50,121 nt of DNA from Nocardia cyriacigeorgica (GCF_010858045.1 NZ_JAAGVC010000020.1:1-50121), one strand, 5' to 3'; numbered from the stretch's first letter, positions 32,224-41,871 are shown. A program made the numbers and translations. Notes: generated by a model from the sequence alone, not told the origin.

Positions 32224-33394
32224 ACCGAGCTCCGCAGACACCGCCACCGCCCCGCTGTGGCGGGCGGCGCAGGCCTTCCGGCTGGTGACGCTGCTGTACG
32301 CGGTGGGCCAGCAGATCGCCTCGGTGCCCTACTACCAGAACCAGCGGTTGAGCTGGGTGCTGATCGCGAGCATGGCGGTGTGGTCGGGCGTCTCGGCGAT
32401 CATGTTGTCGCAGTGGCATTTCCCCGACGCCCTCCGGCTGCGCGGCTGGGTGGTGTTCGGCGACCATGCGGTGGTGATCGCGCTGATGGCCTCGACCCGG
32501 CTGGTCGCCGATTACGACTGGTATCACGGCCACCAGACCCTGCCGACCACGCTGTGGGCGACCAATGCCGTGATCTCGGCGGCGATCCTGCGCGGGCCGG
32601 TGTTCGGCGTGTGTTCGGGCATGCTCATCGCCGCCGCCAGCATCACCGTGCGCGACCAGTGGGGTCAGGATGTGTGGACCGATGCGACCGCGCCGGTGCT
32701 GGTATCGGTGGGGCTGGCGCTCGGACTCGCCGCCAACACCGCGCGTACCGCGCAACGTCAGCTCGAGCGGGCGGTTCGGCTGAACGCGGCGACCGAAGAA
32801 CGCGAACGGCTCGCCCGTCAGGTACACGACGGCGTGCTGCAGGTGCTCAGCTACATCACACGTCGCGGTACCGAAATCGGCGGACCCACCGCGGAACTCG
32901 CGCAGCGGGCCGGTGAACAGGAAGTGGCGCTGCGGGTGCTGATCTCCGAGCAGGGTGCACGTGCCGACGAGGGCGGGGCGGAGGTCGATCTGCGGCCGCT
33001 GCTCACCGAACACGCCACGCCGGACGTCTTCGTGTCCACGCCAGGTGATCCGGTACCGGTGCGGCGCTGGGTCGCCACCGAGATCGCGGCCGCGGTCGCG
33101 ACCGCGCTGTCGAATGTCGGTCTGCACGCCGGGCCGGACGCGAAAGCCTATGTGCTGCTGGAAGACACCGGCGACGAGGTGATCGTCAGCGTCCGCGACG
33201 ACGGCGTCGGCATCGCACCCGGCCGGCTGGCCGAGGCCGAACAGGAGGGGCGGATGGGCGTGTCACGCTCTATCGTCGGCCGGATCGGAGCACTCGGCGG
33301 GACGGCGGAACTGCTGACCGAAGAGACCGGCGGCGTCGGCTTCGGCACCGAATGGGAATTCCGGGTGCCACGTGGCCGATCGAGAGGGAGGTAG
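32201..33394 (+). CDS. MacS-type sensor histidine kinase
   Basis: 397 residues from ATG 32201. The N-terminal half is a membrane sensor domain of the DUF5931 type (LVTLLYAVGQQIASVPYY, then five or six membrane segments). The H-box is ERERLARQVHDGVLQVLSYI, with His at about 210. The C-terminal HATPase has YVLLEDTGDEVIVSVRDDGVGI, then MGVSRSIVGRIGALGG and a final GFGTEWEFRVP. This is the NarL-partner kinase group, with the two genes 3 bases apart and cognate. The inducing signal is unknown. Confidence 0.9.
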   Translation: MTPPRTTEPSSADTATAPLWRAAQAFRLVTLLYAVGQQIASVPYYQNQRLSWVLIASMAVWSGVSAIMLSQWHFPDALRLRGWVVFGDHAVVIALMASTRLVADYDWYHGHQTLPTTLWATNAVISAAILRGPVFGVCSGMLIAAASITVRDQWGQDVWTDATAPVLVSVGLALGLAANTARTAQRQLERAVRLNAATEERERLARQVHDGVLQVLSYITRRGTEIGGPTAELAQRAGEQEVALRVLISEQGARADEGGAEVDLRPLLTEHATPDVFVSTPGDPVPVRRWVATEIAAAVATALSNVGLHAGPDAKAYVLLEDTGDEVIVSVRDDGVGIAPGRLAEAEQEGRMGVSRSIVGRIGALGGTAELLTEETGGVGFGTEWEFRVPRGRSRGR

Positions 33395-33397
33395 CCG

Positions 33398-34054
33398 ATG
33401 AGCGAGGACGCGATCACCGTGATGGTGGTGGACGACCACCCGATGTGGCGCGACGGCGTCTCCCGTGACCTGACCGAATCCGGGTTCCAGGTCGTGGCCA
33501 CCGCGGACGGTGTGGGCGCGGCGACCAGACGCGCCGCCGCCGTGCGACCCGATGTGGTGCTGATGGATATGCAACTACCCGACGGCAATGGCGCGCAGGC
33601 CACCGCCGAGGTGCTGCGGGTCTCGCCGGACAGCCGGGTGCTGGTGCTGTCGGCGTCGGCCGAACGCGACGATGTGCTGGACGCGATCAAGGCGGGCGCC
33701 ACCGGCTATCTGGTCAAGAGCGCGTCGTCGGCGGAACTGCGCGATGCCGTGCGCGCCACCGCCGCCGGTCAAGCGGTGTTCACACCCGGACTCGCCGGGC
33801 TGGTGCTCGGTGAGTACCGCCGCATCGCCACCGCGCCCGCCGACCCGGCCACGCCGCCGCGGCCCGCGCTCACCGAACGCGAAACCGAGGTGCTGCGGAT
33901 GGTGGCGAAAGGGTTGTCGGCCAAGCAGATCGCGTCCAGGCTCGGATTGTCGCACCGCACCGTGGAGAACCATGTGCAGGCGACCCTGCGGAAGCTGCAG
34001 TTGGCGAACAGGGTCGAGTTGACCAGGTATGCCATCGAGCAAGGGCTCGAGTAG
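33398..34054 (+). CDS. NarL/LuxR-family response regulator (MacR-like)
   Basis: 218 residues. Receiver domain: VMVVDDHPMWRDGV and the phospho-acceptor Asp in VVLMDMQLPDGNG, Ser in VLSASAERDD and Lys in GATGYLVKSASS. A linker rich in Pro/Ala precedes the LuxR HTH (LTERETEVLRMVAKGLSAKQIASRLGLSHRTVENHV). It is the cognate regulator of the upstream kinase. Targets might include the nearby DUF1707 and DUF2339 envelope genes (inference only). Confidence 0.92.
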   Translation: MSEDAITVMVVDDHPMWRDGVSRDLTESGFQVVATADGVGAATRRAAAVRPDVVLMDMQLPDGNGAQATAEVLRVSPDSRVLVLSASAERDDVLDAIKAGATGYLVKSASSAELRDAVRATAAGQAVFTPGLAGLVLGEYRRIATAPADPATPPRPALTERETEVLRMVAKGLSAKQIASRLGLSHRTVENHVQATLRKLQLANRVELTRYAIEQGLE

Positions 34055-34269
34055 GGCGTCGCGCTCGGCCTATCGGGGTCGGTGTCGGGAGTTCGCCCAG
34101 CTGATCGTTGCGGTCGTATCGTTGCCGGTCGGCAGTTCGGTGCTGTGTCGTGCGGCGGGTCGCCAACGCTGTGGGCGGCGATCGTACGACTTCCGGAGGA
34201 TGCCGGGGGTGCCGGAATCGGGGATCGCCCCGATGCCGGAACGGGCGGTTTCTCGGTAACCTCGGACCC
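34055..34269. other. Intergenic region with a leaderless-type promoter
   Basis: 215 bases after the response regulator gene. A -10 box TAACCT (34257-34262) is 7 bases before ATG 34270. No supported gene; an in-frame extension back to 34108 lacks conservation-type composition. Confidence 0.6.
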
Positions 34270-34968
34270 ATGGGCGGCCCCGATTCGGTTTCATCAGGTA
34301 TCGGCTCCGGCGGGCCGGTAGGCGATCGTGACCTGCGGGTCTCCGATGCCGAACGGGAACACGTCGGCGAGCTGCTGCAACGTGCCGTCGGGCTGGGAAT
34401 GCTGTCGCTGGGCGAGTTCACCGAGCGGATGGATACGGCGCTGGCCGCCAAGACCCGCGGCGAGCTGAACTCCGTGCTCATCGATCTGCCCGGCGTCCGA
34501 CTGGTCGGGCAGCCCGCAGCACCGTCCACCGCCTTTGTGAACGCGCCACGGCCGCTGACAGGGCCGTCGACGCCGCACCTCGCGCCCATGCCGCAGCATC
34601 CTGGCAACGTCATCCGCGGCAGGCTCGCCACACTCAGCCGGCGCGGCCCCTGGCAGGTAGCGCCTGTGCTGCACACCAATAACGTGCTCTCCTCGGTCAC
34701 TCTGGATTTCACCGAGGCGATCATGTCCACCCAGGTGGTGGAACTGCACGTCGACGACTACGCCACCGGCCTGACCCTGATCGTGCCCAGCGAGGCCACC
34801 GTCGACCTCAACGGCCTCGATCTGGTGGGTTCCAGCGCCAACAACAAGGTCCGCACCGGCCCACCCATCGGCCGCCTGCACCTGATCGTGCACGGCCGCA
34901 CCCGCTTCGGCTCCGTCACCGCCAAGCACCCGTTCATGTCGAACTGGCGCAAGCTCATGGGGTTCTGA
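34270..34968 (+). CDS. DUF1707 protein with LiaF-like C-terminal domain
   Basis: 232 residues. DLRVSDAEREHVGELLQRAVGLGMLSLGEFTERMDTALAAKTRGEL (in parts) is the DUF1707 SHOCT-like N-terminal domain. A Pro-rich linker follows (PSTAFVNAPRPLTGPS). The C-terminal part (residues about 115-225) resembles the LiaF-type domain: TLDFTEAIMSTQVVELHVDDY and LTLIVPSEATVDLNGLDLVG. Such proteins bind DNA or other factors in envelope stress control. Placed 216 bases after a two-component system, it is a likely target or accessory. Confidence 0.85.
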   Translation: MGGPDSVSSGIGSGGPVGDRDLRVSDAEREHVGELLQRAVGLGMLSLGEFTERMDTALAAKTRGELNSVLIDLPGVRLVGQPAAPSTAFVNAPRPLTGPSTPHLAPMPQHPGNVIRGRLATLSRRGPWQVAPVLHTNNVLSSVTLDFTEAIMSTQVVELHVDDYATGLTLIVPSEATVDLNGLDLVGSSANNKVRTGPPIGRLHLIVHGRTRFGSVTAKHPFMSNWRKLMGF

Positions 34969-35277
34969 GGGCCCGCCGCGCTCCTGAACAGCCCCGCGCA
35001 CGGCCTGAATGCGATTGCCGGCGCGGTGCTCGGCCCTGCGAACGAGGCGGGCGGAGACAGCGTCCTATGACGTAGACCTACCGCCGGCCGGGGCCACGCG
35101 GCTGATGCTGCGGGACGCCTGGGACAGTCGAACGCGACAGCTGGCCGGTCCGTAGCCCCGGTGGGTCGGCCATCGAACGCCCGCAGTGCCTTTACCAGCG
35201 GATTCGCGTAGATATTCGTCTGTTGCCGGGTGTTTCTACTCATGTGTTCCATGCCTGTCGAACTCAGCATTGGAAGC
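34969..35277. other. Intergenic region without a supported gene
   Basis: 309 bases between the DUF1707 and DUF2339 genes. A reverse open frame here (34758-35279) is Ala/Pro/Arg-rich without domains and is rejected. The ribosome-binding sequence before ATG 35278 is weak (GGAAGC). Nothing else is seen with confidence. Confidence 0.5.
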
Positions 35278-37788
35278 ATGAGTACAGCTATTGATCCGGT
35301 GCTGATCTCGCGGTTGTCGGGAGAGTTCGAGGCGCTCGGCGATCAGATGTGGGCGTTGGGGCGTGACCTGGAACTGCTGCGGTGTCAGGTCGCGTCGGAG
35401 CGGGCGGACAGTGCGGCCGGGGAGCCCGCCACCGGCTCATCCGTGCCTGACGCCGGGCTCTCCGCAAAGCACCCGGTGGCCGGCACGCCACAGCCGGGTG
35501 TCGGCCGGCGGCAGTCGGGTGCCGGTCAGGTGTCGCCGGGTGTCGTGGAGCCGTCGGCGGGCGTCGGGCGCGCACGGTCGACCGCCGATGAGGCAGGATC
35601 GGACGCCGTCGAACATGCCCGGCCGGGCGTTGACCAGGCGCGATCGGGTGACGTCGAGCCGTCGGCGGGCGTCGAGGGCGCTAGGCCGGGCGTTGCCGAG
35701 ACACAGTCGGGCGTTGCCGAGACACAGTCCGGCGTAGACGAGGCGCGGGCGGGCGTCGAGGAGGCGGAGGCGGGCGCTGGCCGGGAACGGTCGAATGCCG
35801 ACCGGCCGTCATCTGGCCGCGACCACGCTCAGCCGGGCGCCGACCGGACGCCTACTGCTTCGGGTACTTCACAACCGGCGACCGAGCCATCGCGCGCGCC
35901 CGGGTCGCCGGGTGCGCCCGTACCCCCGGACGCGCCCGCGGTCCCCGGACCGGGCGCCTCCCAGCCGCAGGCGGGCTCCGCGGCGCACCAGGGTGCGGTG
36001 CCGGGGCGCGGCACCTTTGCGACTCCCGGCCCTTATGGGCCGCAGGCGGGCGGGTTTCCGCCACCGGCCGGGCGTTTCGCGCAGCCGGGTTGGGCGCCGC
36101 GTGGCACCGGGATTCCGTATGGGGTTCCGCCGGGAGGGCGGGGCTGGGGCGTGCCGGCGGGGCAGGCGTGGCGTCCTCCGCAGGCGCCGAAGCGGACGCC
36201 GTGGTGGCAGCAGGAGGGCGTGATCAGCCGGGTGCTTGCGGTGGCCGGGGTCGGAGTGACCCTCATCGGGGTGGTGATGCTGCTGGTGCTGGCGGCGCAG
36301 GCCGGGTTCTTCGGGCCGGTGCCCCGGGTGGCGGCCGGAGTGGCGTTCTCGGCGGCGCTGGTGGGGGCTGGGGTGCGGGTGTACGCGCGCAGTGGCGGGC
36401 AGGTCGGCGGAATCGCCTTGGCGGCCACCGGTATTGCGGGCGGCTATCTGAATGTGGTCGGGGTGACCACGGTGTACGAGTGGTTGCCGCCGGTGGTGGG
36501 GCTGGCACTGGCGTCGGCTGTCGCGGCGGGCGGGGTGTGGCTGGCGGTGCGGTGGAATTCGCAGACTCTCGCGGTGCTTGTGGTGGCCGGCGCGGCGGTG
36601 TTGTCGCCAGTGCTGACCGTGGAACTGGCCTTGCTCGGATTCCTGATCGTGTTGCAAGCCGCGTGTGTGCCGGTGCAATTGGCGCGCAACTGGCCGATTC
36701 TGCACGTCATCCGGACCGCGCCCGCGGTGCTGGCCACGCTGGCCGCGATCGCCGTCGCCACCTTCGACAACCCGGAGCGGGCCCGGCTGTACTGGCTGCT
36801 CACGGCGGCGGTCGCGATCGCCGCCGTCGGGTTGGTCGGCACCGTACTCGCGGTGCGCGAGCGCTCCGGCGACATCACCGCGACGGTCACCCTCGCCATC
36901 GCGGCGATTCCGCTGCTGGCAGCGCCGGTGATGTTCGAACGCCGCACCTCGGTGTTCGCTGCCGCGGTGTTCGCCGCGGTACTGCTCGGTCTGGCGGCAA
37001 CCGCGATTGCGCCGAATCAGCGGCTGCGCCGGTTCATTCCGCCGCATACCGCGATCGCTGCGGCCGTCGCCGGATCGTTCGCTCTGCTCGAGGCGTGCCT
37101 GGGGGTGACCGATGTGCAGACCCTGCCGGTCGCGCTGTTGCTGGTCGCGCTCGGCTTCCTCGCCGTGGCCGGGCAACTGCGGAACCCGGTGGCCGCCGGA
37201 ATCGGTGTGATGTTCGCGGCGCTCGGTGCGCTGGTCTTCCTGGACAGCGCCTCCCCGGAAACCCTTGCCGTGCAACGTTTCGCCGAACAGCAGCTGGACA
37301 GCGCGACGCTACTGGCGGCCCTGCTCGCCCTAGCCGTCGTGCCGGCGGGCGTGTGGGCGGTGCGCAGACTGCCCGGTATCGGCGGTGATATCGCCGACGT
37401 GGTCCTCTGGGTCGCCGCGAGCCTGTGCGGGCTGTACGCGGTGACGGTGGCGACGGTGTCGATCGGTGTGGCCTCCGGCGCGTCCGACGGCTTCCTCATC
37501 GGCCACAGCGCCGCCACCATCGCCTGGATGGTCGCCGCCACCGCCGCGCTGCTGTACGGCCTGCGCAAACTGGCGGGCTCGCCTGCGGTGGCCAAGCTGG
37601 CCCTCGGCTCCGGCCTGCTGGTCACCGCTGCCGCCCTGGCCAAACTGTTCCTGTTCGACCTTGCCACGCTCGACGGCCTGGTGCGGGTGGCCGCCTTCCT
37701 CATCGTCGGGGTGCTGCTCCTGCTGGCAGGCACCCGCTACGCTCGCGCCTTCGCCGACGCGAGCAGCGAGAACCCGCCGACGTCGTAG
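35278..37788 (+). CDS. DUF2339 multi-pass membrane protein with N-terminal repeat region
   Basis: 836 residues from ATG 35278. An initial coiled-coil (LISRLSGEFEALGDQMWALGRDLELLRCQV) is followed by a low-complexity heptapeptide repeat region (about 90-166) and a Pro/Gly-rich stretch to about residue 305. Then KRTPWWQQEGVISRVLAVAGVGVTLIG starts at least 20 membrane segments, the DUF2339 body, through GTRYARAFAD. Function of DUF2339 is unknown. It is immediately followed by convergent mmpL3 with a 46-base gap, which suggests that the region is an envelope-related cluster. No TM signal precedes the repeat, so the repeat is cytoplasmic. Confidence 0.88.
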   Translation: MSTAIDPVLISRLSGEFEALGDQMWALGRDLELLRCQVASERADSAAGEPATGSSVPDAGLSAKHPVAGTPQPGVGRRQSGAGQVSPGVVEPSAGVGRARSTADEAGSDAVEHARPGVDQARSGDVEPSAGVEGARPGVAETQSGVAETQSGVDEARAGVEEAEAGAGRERSNADRPSSGRDHAQPGADRTPTASGTSQPATEPSRAPGSPGAPVPPDAPAVPGPGASQPQAGSAAHQGAVPGRGTFATPGPYGPQAGGFPPPAGRFAQPGWAPRGTGIPYGVPPGGRGWGVPAGQAWRPPQAPKRTPWWQQEGVISRVLAVAGVGVTLIGVVMLLVLAAQAGFFGPVPRVAAGVAFSAALVGAGVRVYARSGGQVGGIALAATGIAGGYLNVVGVTTVYEWLPPVVGLALASAVAAGGVWLAVRWNSQTLAVLVVAGAAVLSPVLTVELALLGFLIVLQAACVPVQLARNWPILHVIRTAPAVLATLAAIAVATFDNPERARLYWLLTAAVAIAAVGLVGTVLAVRERSGDITATVTLAIAAIPLLAAPVMFERRTSVFAAAVFAAVLLGLAATAIAPNQRLRRFIPPHTAIAAAVAGSFALLEACLGVTDVQTLPVALLLVALGFLAVAGQLRNPVAAGIGVMFAALGALVFLDSASPETLAVQRFAEQQLDSATLLAALLALAVVPAGVWAVRRLPGIGGDIADVVLWVAASLCGLYAVTVATVSIGVASGASDGFLIGHSAATIAWMVAATAALLYGLRKLAGSPAVAKLALGSGLLVTAAALAKLFLFDLATLDGLVRVAAFLIVGVLLLLAGTRYARAFADASSENPPTS
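35545..35775 (+). repeat. 21-bp tandem repeats encoding heptapeptides
   Basis: Eleven 21-base units in register with the DUF2339 frame. Two neighbouring units (35692-35712 and 35713-35733) differ by one base and encode VAETQSG twice. Flanking units are degenerate versions of V-D/E-x-A/P-x-x-G. Similar but more worn units appear upstream from about 35500. Copy number likely varies between strains by slippage or recombination. Confidence 0.75.
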
Positions 37789-37834
37789 GGCAGGTAGACG
37801 GGAGCCCGGCAGCCGCACGGCCGCGGGTCTGCGA

Positions 37835-40800
37835 CTACTCGCTCTCGCGCCGCCGCAGCAGCTCGTTCACGCTGACCGTGCGCCCATCACCGGAATGGTG
37901 CCGCCCCTGGTCCGGCGGCGGAGTGCGGCGACGGGAGGAGCGGAGTTCCGCCATCCAGTTCTCGATGCTGCTACGGCTGTCGTCGCCGGGTTCGGCTTCG
38001 GCCGCCTGCGTCGAATCCGATGGCTGCGCAGGCACTTCCGTCGTCTCGGACTCATCGGGCGCCGGTGCCGGACCCGCGGAAGCACCCGGCGTGGAGACAC
38101 GGGGCAGCAGCGGACGCGGTGTCGCATGCGGTTGCGGTGCGGGCGCGGATTCGCCCTCCGGCGCGGAACCGGGCAGCGGAGGCAGCCGGTCGGGTGCGGG
38201 CTGTCCGGGTGCCGGCACCCGGTAGAACGCGGTTGCCGTCGCGTCCCCCGGCGCCTGCTCCGCGCGATGGGAGGGCGCGGGGTCGGCCTGCCTGCCGGTC
38301 GGTTCGGCAGTTCCGTTGGACGTGGCGCGACCCTGTTCGGCACCGAACGGATCGTGGTGCGGCCGAGCGGATTCCGTCGCGGCGGGAGTCTCGCCGAATG
38401 GCGCGAACGGCTGCTCGGGCGGATGTGGACGCGGCCGAGTCGGATCGGCGGGGCCGAAGTGCCCGCCGAAAGCGGATGGGCCCGCAGCGGATTCGGGCGA
38501 ATGGTTCGGGCCCGCATCGGCGGACCGGCCCGGCGCCGGTTCCGGGGAGCTCGGCGTGCCCGAACCTCCGATGACACCGGATTCCGACACCGAAGCGACG
38601 TCACCGGCTGCCCCGGGGGCAACCCCGCGCGGCGGCCGGACGCGCTCGGACCCGCGCGGCTGCGGGGAATCCGGCGCCAACCGCAAGGTCGAACCGCCGG
38701 CCTCGCCCGCATCGGACTCCGGCTCCGGCGGCGTCGCGTGCGCCGCCCGCGGCCTGGTCGGATCCGGCGGCACCGGCATCGGAATGTGCTGGGTCGACGA
38801 CGCGCCCCGCGGCCGGTTCGGATCCGGCGGAAGGGCATCCAGGCGCTGGGTCGGCGCCTCGGCCTCGATCTCCTCCACCGTGCGCGGACGCCGCGGCGTC
38901 TTACGCTGCTGGCTTTCCGGCATGGCGGGCATCTGCATGGTCACCGGGTCGGTGATCGGCGTGGTCTTCACCAGGTCGACGACCTCGCCGCGGGTGGGCC
39001 GTTCGTCGTCGAGGATCGGTTCACCGAGCCCGATCTTCTGCTGAATGCGCTTCATCCAGGCCGGTGCCCACCAGCAGTCGTCGCCGAGCAGCTTCATGGT
39101 GGCAGGCACCAGCAGCATGCGCAGGATGGTGGCGTCGATGAACAGCGCCGCGATCATGCCGTAGGCGATGTACTGCATCATCACCAGATCGGAGAACGCG
39201 AACGCGCCGGTCACCACCAGCAGGATCAACGCGGCCGCGGTGATGATGCGGCCGGTGTGCGCGGTGCCGATGCGCACCGCCTCGGTGGTGGAGGCGCCCT
39301 GTGCGCGCGCTTCCACCATGCGAGATATCAGGAACACCTCGTAGTCGGTGGACAAGCCGTAGACCACGGCGATGATCAGCACCAGCACCGGCGACATGAT
39401 CGGCTGCGGCGTGAAATTCAGCAGATCGGCGCCGTGGCCGTCGACGAAGATCCAGGTCAGGATGCCGAGCGTGGAGCCGAGGCCGAGCGCGCTCATCAAT
39501 GCCGCCTTGATCGGCAGCACCAGTGAGCCGAAGGTCAAGAACATCAGCACCGTGGTCACGAACAGCACCAACGCGATCATCAGCGGCATGCGATCGATCA
39601 GCGCATCGATACTGTCCATGGTGAACGCGGGTTGCCCGCCGACCAGCAGCCGGACGTCGTCGGGAACCTCCATCGCCCGCAGGTATTCGATGGTCGGCCG
39701 GTAGTCCTCGGAGTCGATCAGCGTCGCCGTGGTCCGGTAGACGTCGGTGCGCTCGGTGGAGCGCGACGGCACCTCGAACTTGCCCGCCAGGCCCGGCGCC
39801 TCGCTGGCCTGCTTCCAGACCTTGCCGACCGAAGTGCTGTTGTCGGAGACCATGATCAGCTGCACCGGATCGGATTTGCGCAGCGGGAAGATCTCGTCGA
39901 AGTTCTGCTGCGCCATCCGGGTGGGGTTGTCCGGCGGCAGATACCGCTCGTTGATGCCGCCGAACTGCAGGTTCTTCACCGGGATGATCAGCAGCAGCAA
40001 CAGGATGGTGATCGGGATGGCGATCTTGAGCGGATGCTTCATCACCCAGCGGGTGGAGCGACCCCAGAAACCGTTCTCGACTTCCTCGGCGGTCTTGGTC
40101 TTGCGGAACCACTTGAGCCCGAACTTGTCCACCCGCGGCCCGAGAATGCCGAGCATGGCGGGCAACAGCGTGATCGAGGTGAGTGCGGCCAGCGAAACCG
40201 TGGCGATGGTGCCGTAGGCCACCGATTTCAGGAAGCCCTGCGGGAACAGCAGCATGCCGCCGAGGCTGGCGATGATCATGGTCGCGGAGAACACCACGGT
40301 GCGCCCGGCCGTCATCACCGAACGCCGGACCGCGGCCGGGGTGTCGTAACCCTCGGCGAGTTCTTCCCGGAACCGGCTGACGATGAACAGGCCGTAGTCG
40401 ATCGCGAGACCGAGGCCGATCATCGACACGACGTTGGAGACGAAGGAGTTGACGTCGGTGAAGTTCGTCAACGCCATCACGATGCCGTTGGCGCCGATCA
40501 CCGTCAGACCGCCGACGATCAACGGCAGCGAGGCGGCCACCACGCCGCCGAAGATGAAGAACAGCAGGATCGCCACGGCCGGAATGGCCAGGACCTCCAT
40601 GCGTTTGGAGTCGCTGGCGATGGTGTCGTTGAGGGTGCCCGCCACCGCCTGCAGGCCGGCGACCTGCACGTCGACGCCGTCGATATAGAAGGCGTCCTTC
40701 ACCGCACGGAAGTTGCGCACCATATCGGTGTCGTTGTCGCCGACGATGGCGATGGAGGCGAAGGTGTGTTTACCGTCTTTGGAGCCGAACAGACTCGGTT

Positions 40801-41161
40801 GCGCCGGACCGGTTTCGGTGGCCCAGTAGGCGCCGTTGACCTTGGCGATCTGCTCGGGATGTTCGCGCGGCAGCCGGTTCAGGCTGTCGATGATCTTGCT
40901 GCTGAACTCCGGGTCCTGGATGGTTGTGCCCTCGGGCGCGGTGTACAGCACGATCACGTCGCTGGTGTGATCGCGGCCGTAGGCCGAGTCGGAAATCCGC
41001 GCCGCCTCGGCCGATTCCGAGGTGGGGTCGTCCCATCCGCTGTTGCTCAAATGGTCGCCGAGCCCGAGACCGTAGCCGCCGAGAGCCAGCAATGCGGCCA
41101 CGACGACGCCGATGACGGCGAAACGTAGTCGGTAGACCAGATCGCCCCAGCGGGTGAACAC
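37835..41161 (-). CDS. mmpL3: MmpL3-type trehalose monomycolate transporter (RND superfamily)
   Basis: 1108 residues from GTG 41161. Two RND repeats with twelve membrane segments are seen. The proton-relay pairs are Asp255-Tyr256 (GLAIDYGLFIVSR) and Asp606-Tyr607 (GLSTDYEVFLISR), close to the positions known for mycobacterial MmpL3. The hydrophilic C-terminal tail from about residue 745 to the end is Pro/Glu-rich and long. Gene order (DUF2339, mmpL3, NYN, trmB, dynamin-like pair, pckA) follows the mycobacterial neighbourhood. It exports trehalose mycolates for the outer membrane. GTG overlaps the NYN stop by one base. Confidence 0.92.
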   Translation of the reverse strand: MFTRWGDLVYRLRFAVIGVVVAALLALGGYGLGLGDHLSNSGWDDPTSESAEAARISDSAYGRDHTSDVIVLYTAPEGTTIQDPEFSSKIIDSLNRLPREHPEQIAKVNGAYWATETGPAQPSLFGSKDGKHTFASIAIVGDNDTDMVRNFRAVKDAFYIDGVDVQVAGLQAVAGTLNDTIASDSKRMEVLAIPAVAILLFFIFGGVVAASLPLIVGGLTVIGANGIVMALTNFTDVNSFVSNVVSMIGLGLAIDYGLFIVSRFREELAEGYDTPAAVRRSVMTAGRTVVFSATMIIASLGGMLLFPQGFLKSVAYGTIATVSLAALTSITLLPAMLGILGPRVDKFGLKWFRKTKTAEEVENGFWGRSTRWVMKHPLKIAIPITILLLLLIIPVKNLQFGGINERYLPPDNPTRMAQQNFDEIFPLRKSDPVQLIMVSDNSTSVGKVWKQASEAPGLAGKFEVPSRSTERTDVYRTTATLIDSEDYRPTIEYLRAMEVPDDVRLLVGGQPAFTMDSIDALIDRMPLMIALVLFVTTVLMFLTFGSLVLPIKAALMSALGLGSTLGILTWIFVDGHGADLLNFTPQPIMSPVLVLIIAVVYGLSTDYEVFLISRMVEARAQGASTTEAVRIGTAHTGRIITAAALILLVVTGAFAFSDLVMMQYIAYGMIAALFIDATILRMLLVPATMKLLGDDCWWAPAWMKRIQQKIGLGEPILDDERPTRGEVVDLVKTTPITDPVTMQMPAMPESQQRKTPRRPRTVEEIEAEAPTQRLDALPPDPNRPRGASSTQHIPMPVPPDPTRPRAAHATPPEPESDAGEAGGSTLRLAPDSPQPRGSERVRPPRGVAPGAAGDVASVSESGVIGGSGTPSSPEPAPGRSADAGPNHSPESAAGPSAFGGHFGPADPTRPRPHPPEQPFAPFGETPAATESARPHHDPFGAEQGRATSNGTAEPTGRQADPAPSHRAEQAPGDATATAFYRVPAPGQPAPDRLPPLPGSAPEGESAPAPQPHATPRPLLPRVSTPGASAGPAPAPDESETTEVPAQPSDSTQAAEAEPGDDSRSSIENWMAELRSSRRRTPPPDQGRHHSGDGRTVSVNELLRRRESE

Positions 41162-41871
41162 TAAGCGACTCCTTGTGCGGGGCGAGAGGTGAGCAGCGCC
41201 GACAGCGGCCGGAACGGCTGCAGCCAGGCACCCTCGTCGGGCAGCGAGTCGAGGCTAACCCGTGGCAGCGGTTCACGGAACACGCCGGGAATGTCCTCGA
41301 GATCGACGAACTCGAGGGTATCGGATGTGACCGCCCAGCTCGCGTGCTCGCGGAAGCCGAGTACCTGAACGGGCACGCCGTCGGCGGCGATCTGTTCGAG
41401 CGGCTCACGGAAGGCCTGCCCGTCGGCCGAGGCGACCATGATGCCGGCCAGCCCTGCACCGCGGCGGCGCATCGCGATATGGGCGAGCATATCGGCGTCG
41501 ACATCGGAATCTTCGTCGATCTTGGGTTTGGCGAAGACGGCGTAACCGACGTTGCGCAGCGCCTCCACCCACGGCCGCACCACATCCGCGGTGCCCGGCG
41601 CGATATTGGTGAACACCGTCGCCTCGGGTTCCACCCGCTGTCCGGCGCCGACCGACAGTTCCGCGGTGCGCGAGAGCAGCCAGCGGCCGAGGGCGTCGAA
41701 ACGCGGACGGTAGGCGGCGGTGGGCCTGCCGCCGAGGATGGCGCCGAGACCCATGTCCAGATTGGGGGCGTCCCAGACCAACAGCACTCGGCGGATATCG
41801 GCGGTGTCGGCGCCGCGCACCTCGCCGGCAACCTCGTCCGCGGCCGCTGCCATCTCACTGACGCTCATCAT
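41161..41871 (-). CDS. NYN-domain RNase-like protein
   Basis: 236 residues from ATG 41871, which overlaps the trmB TGA (ATGA); an ATG at 41886 is possible. RRVLLVWDAPNLDMGLGAIL starts the PIN-like fold with the first Asp. A conserved DSDVDADMLAHIAMRR (two Asp) and LAGIMVASADGQAFREPLEQIAADGVPVQVLGF follow. The family is PIN-like and probably nucleolytic, and its Rv0207c homologue in mycobacteria is next to mmpL3 (recall). Stop TAG abuts the mmpL3 GTG. Confidence 0.85.
   Translation of the reverse strand: MMSVSEMAAAADEVAGEVRGADTADIRRVLLVWDAPNLDMGLGAILGGRPTAAYRPRFDALGRWLLSRTAELSVGAGQRVEPEATVFTNIAPGTADVVRPWVEALRNVGYAVFAKPKIDEDSDVDADMLAHIAMRRRGAGLAGIMVASADGQAFREPLEQIAADGVPVQVLGFREHASWAVTSDTLEFVDLEDIPGVFREPLPRVSLDSLPDEGAWLQPFRPLSALLTSRPAQGVA

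Noticed and set aside
34758..35279. 173-residue reverse frame in the DUF1707-DUF2339 gap
   Set aside because: Mostly antisense to DUF1707; Ala/Pro/Arg composition without domains.
35500..35780. CRISPR array
   Set aside because: The repeats are 21-bp in-frame tandem codon repeats without spacers; no CRISPR or cas gene is seen anywhere in the window.
36090..37388. 432-residue plus frame inside the DUF2339 gene
   Set aside because: Gly/Arg-rich alternate frame of a multi-pass membrane protein gene.
39632..41128. 498-residue plus frame opposite mmpL3
   Set aside because: Antisense shadow; mmpL3 motifs and coupling are on the minus strand.
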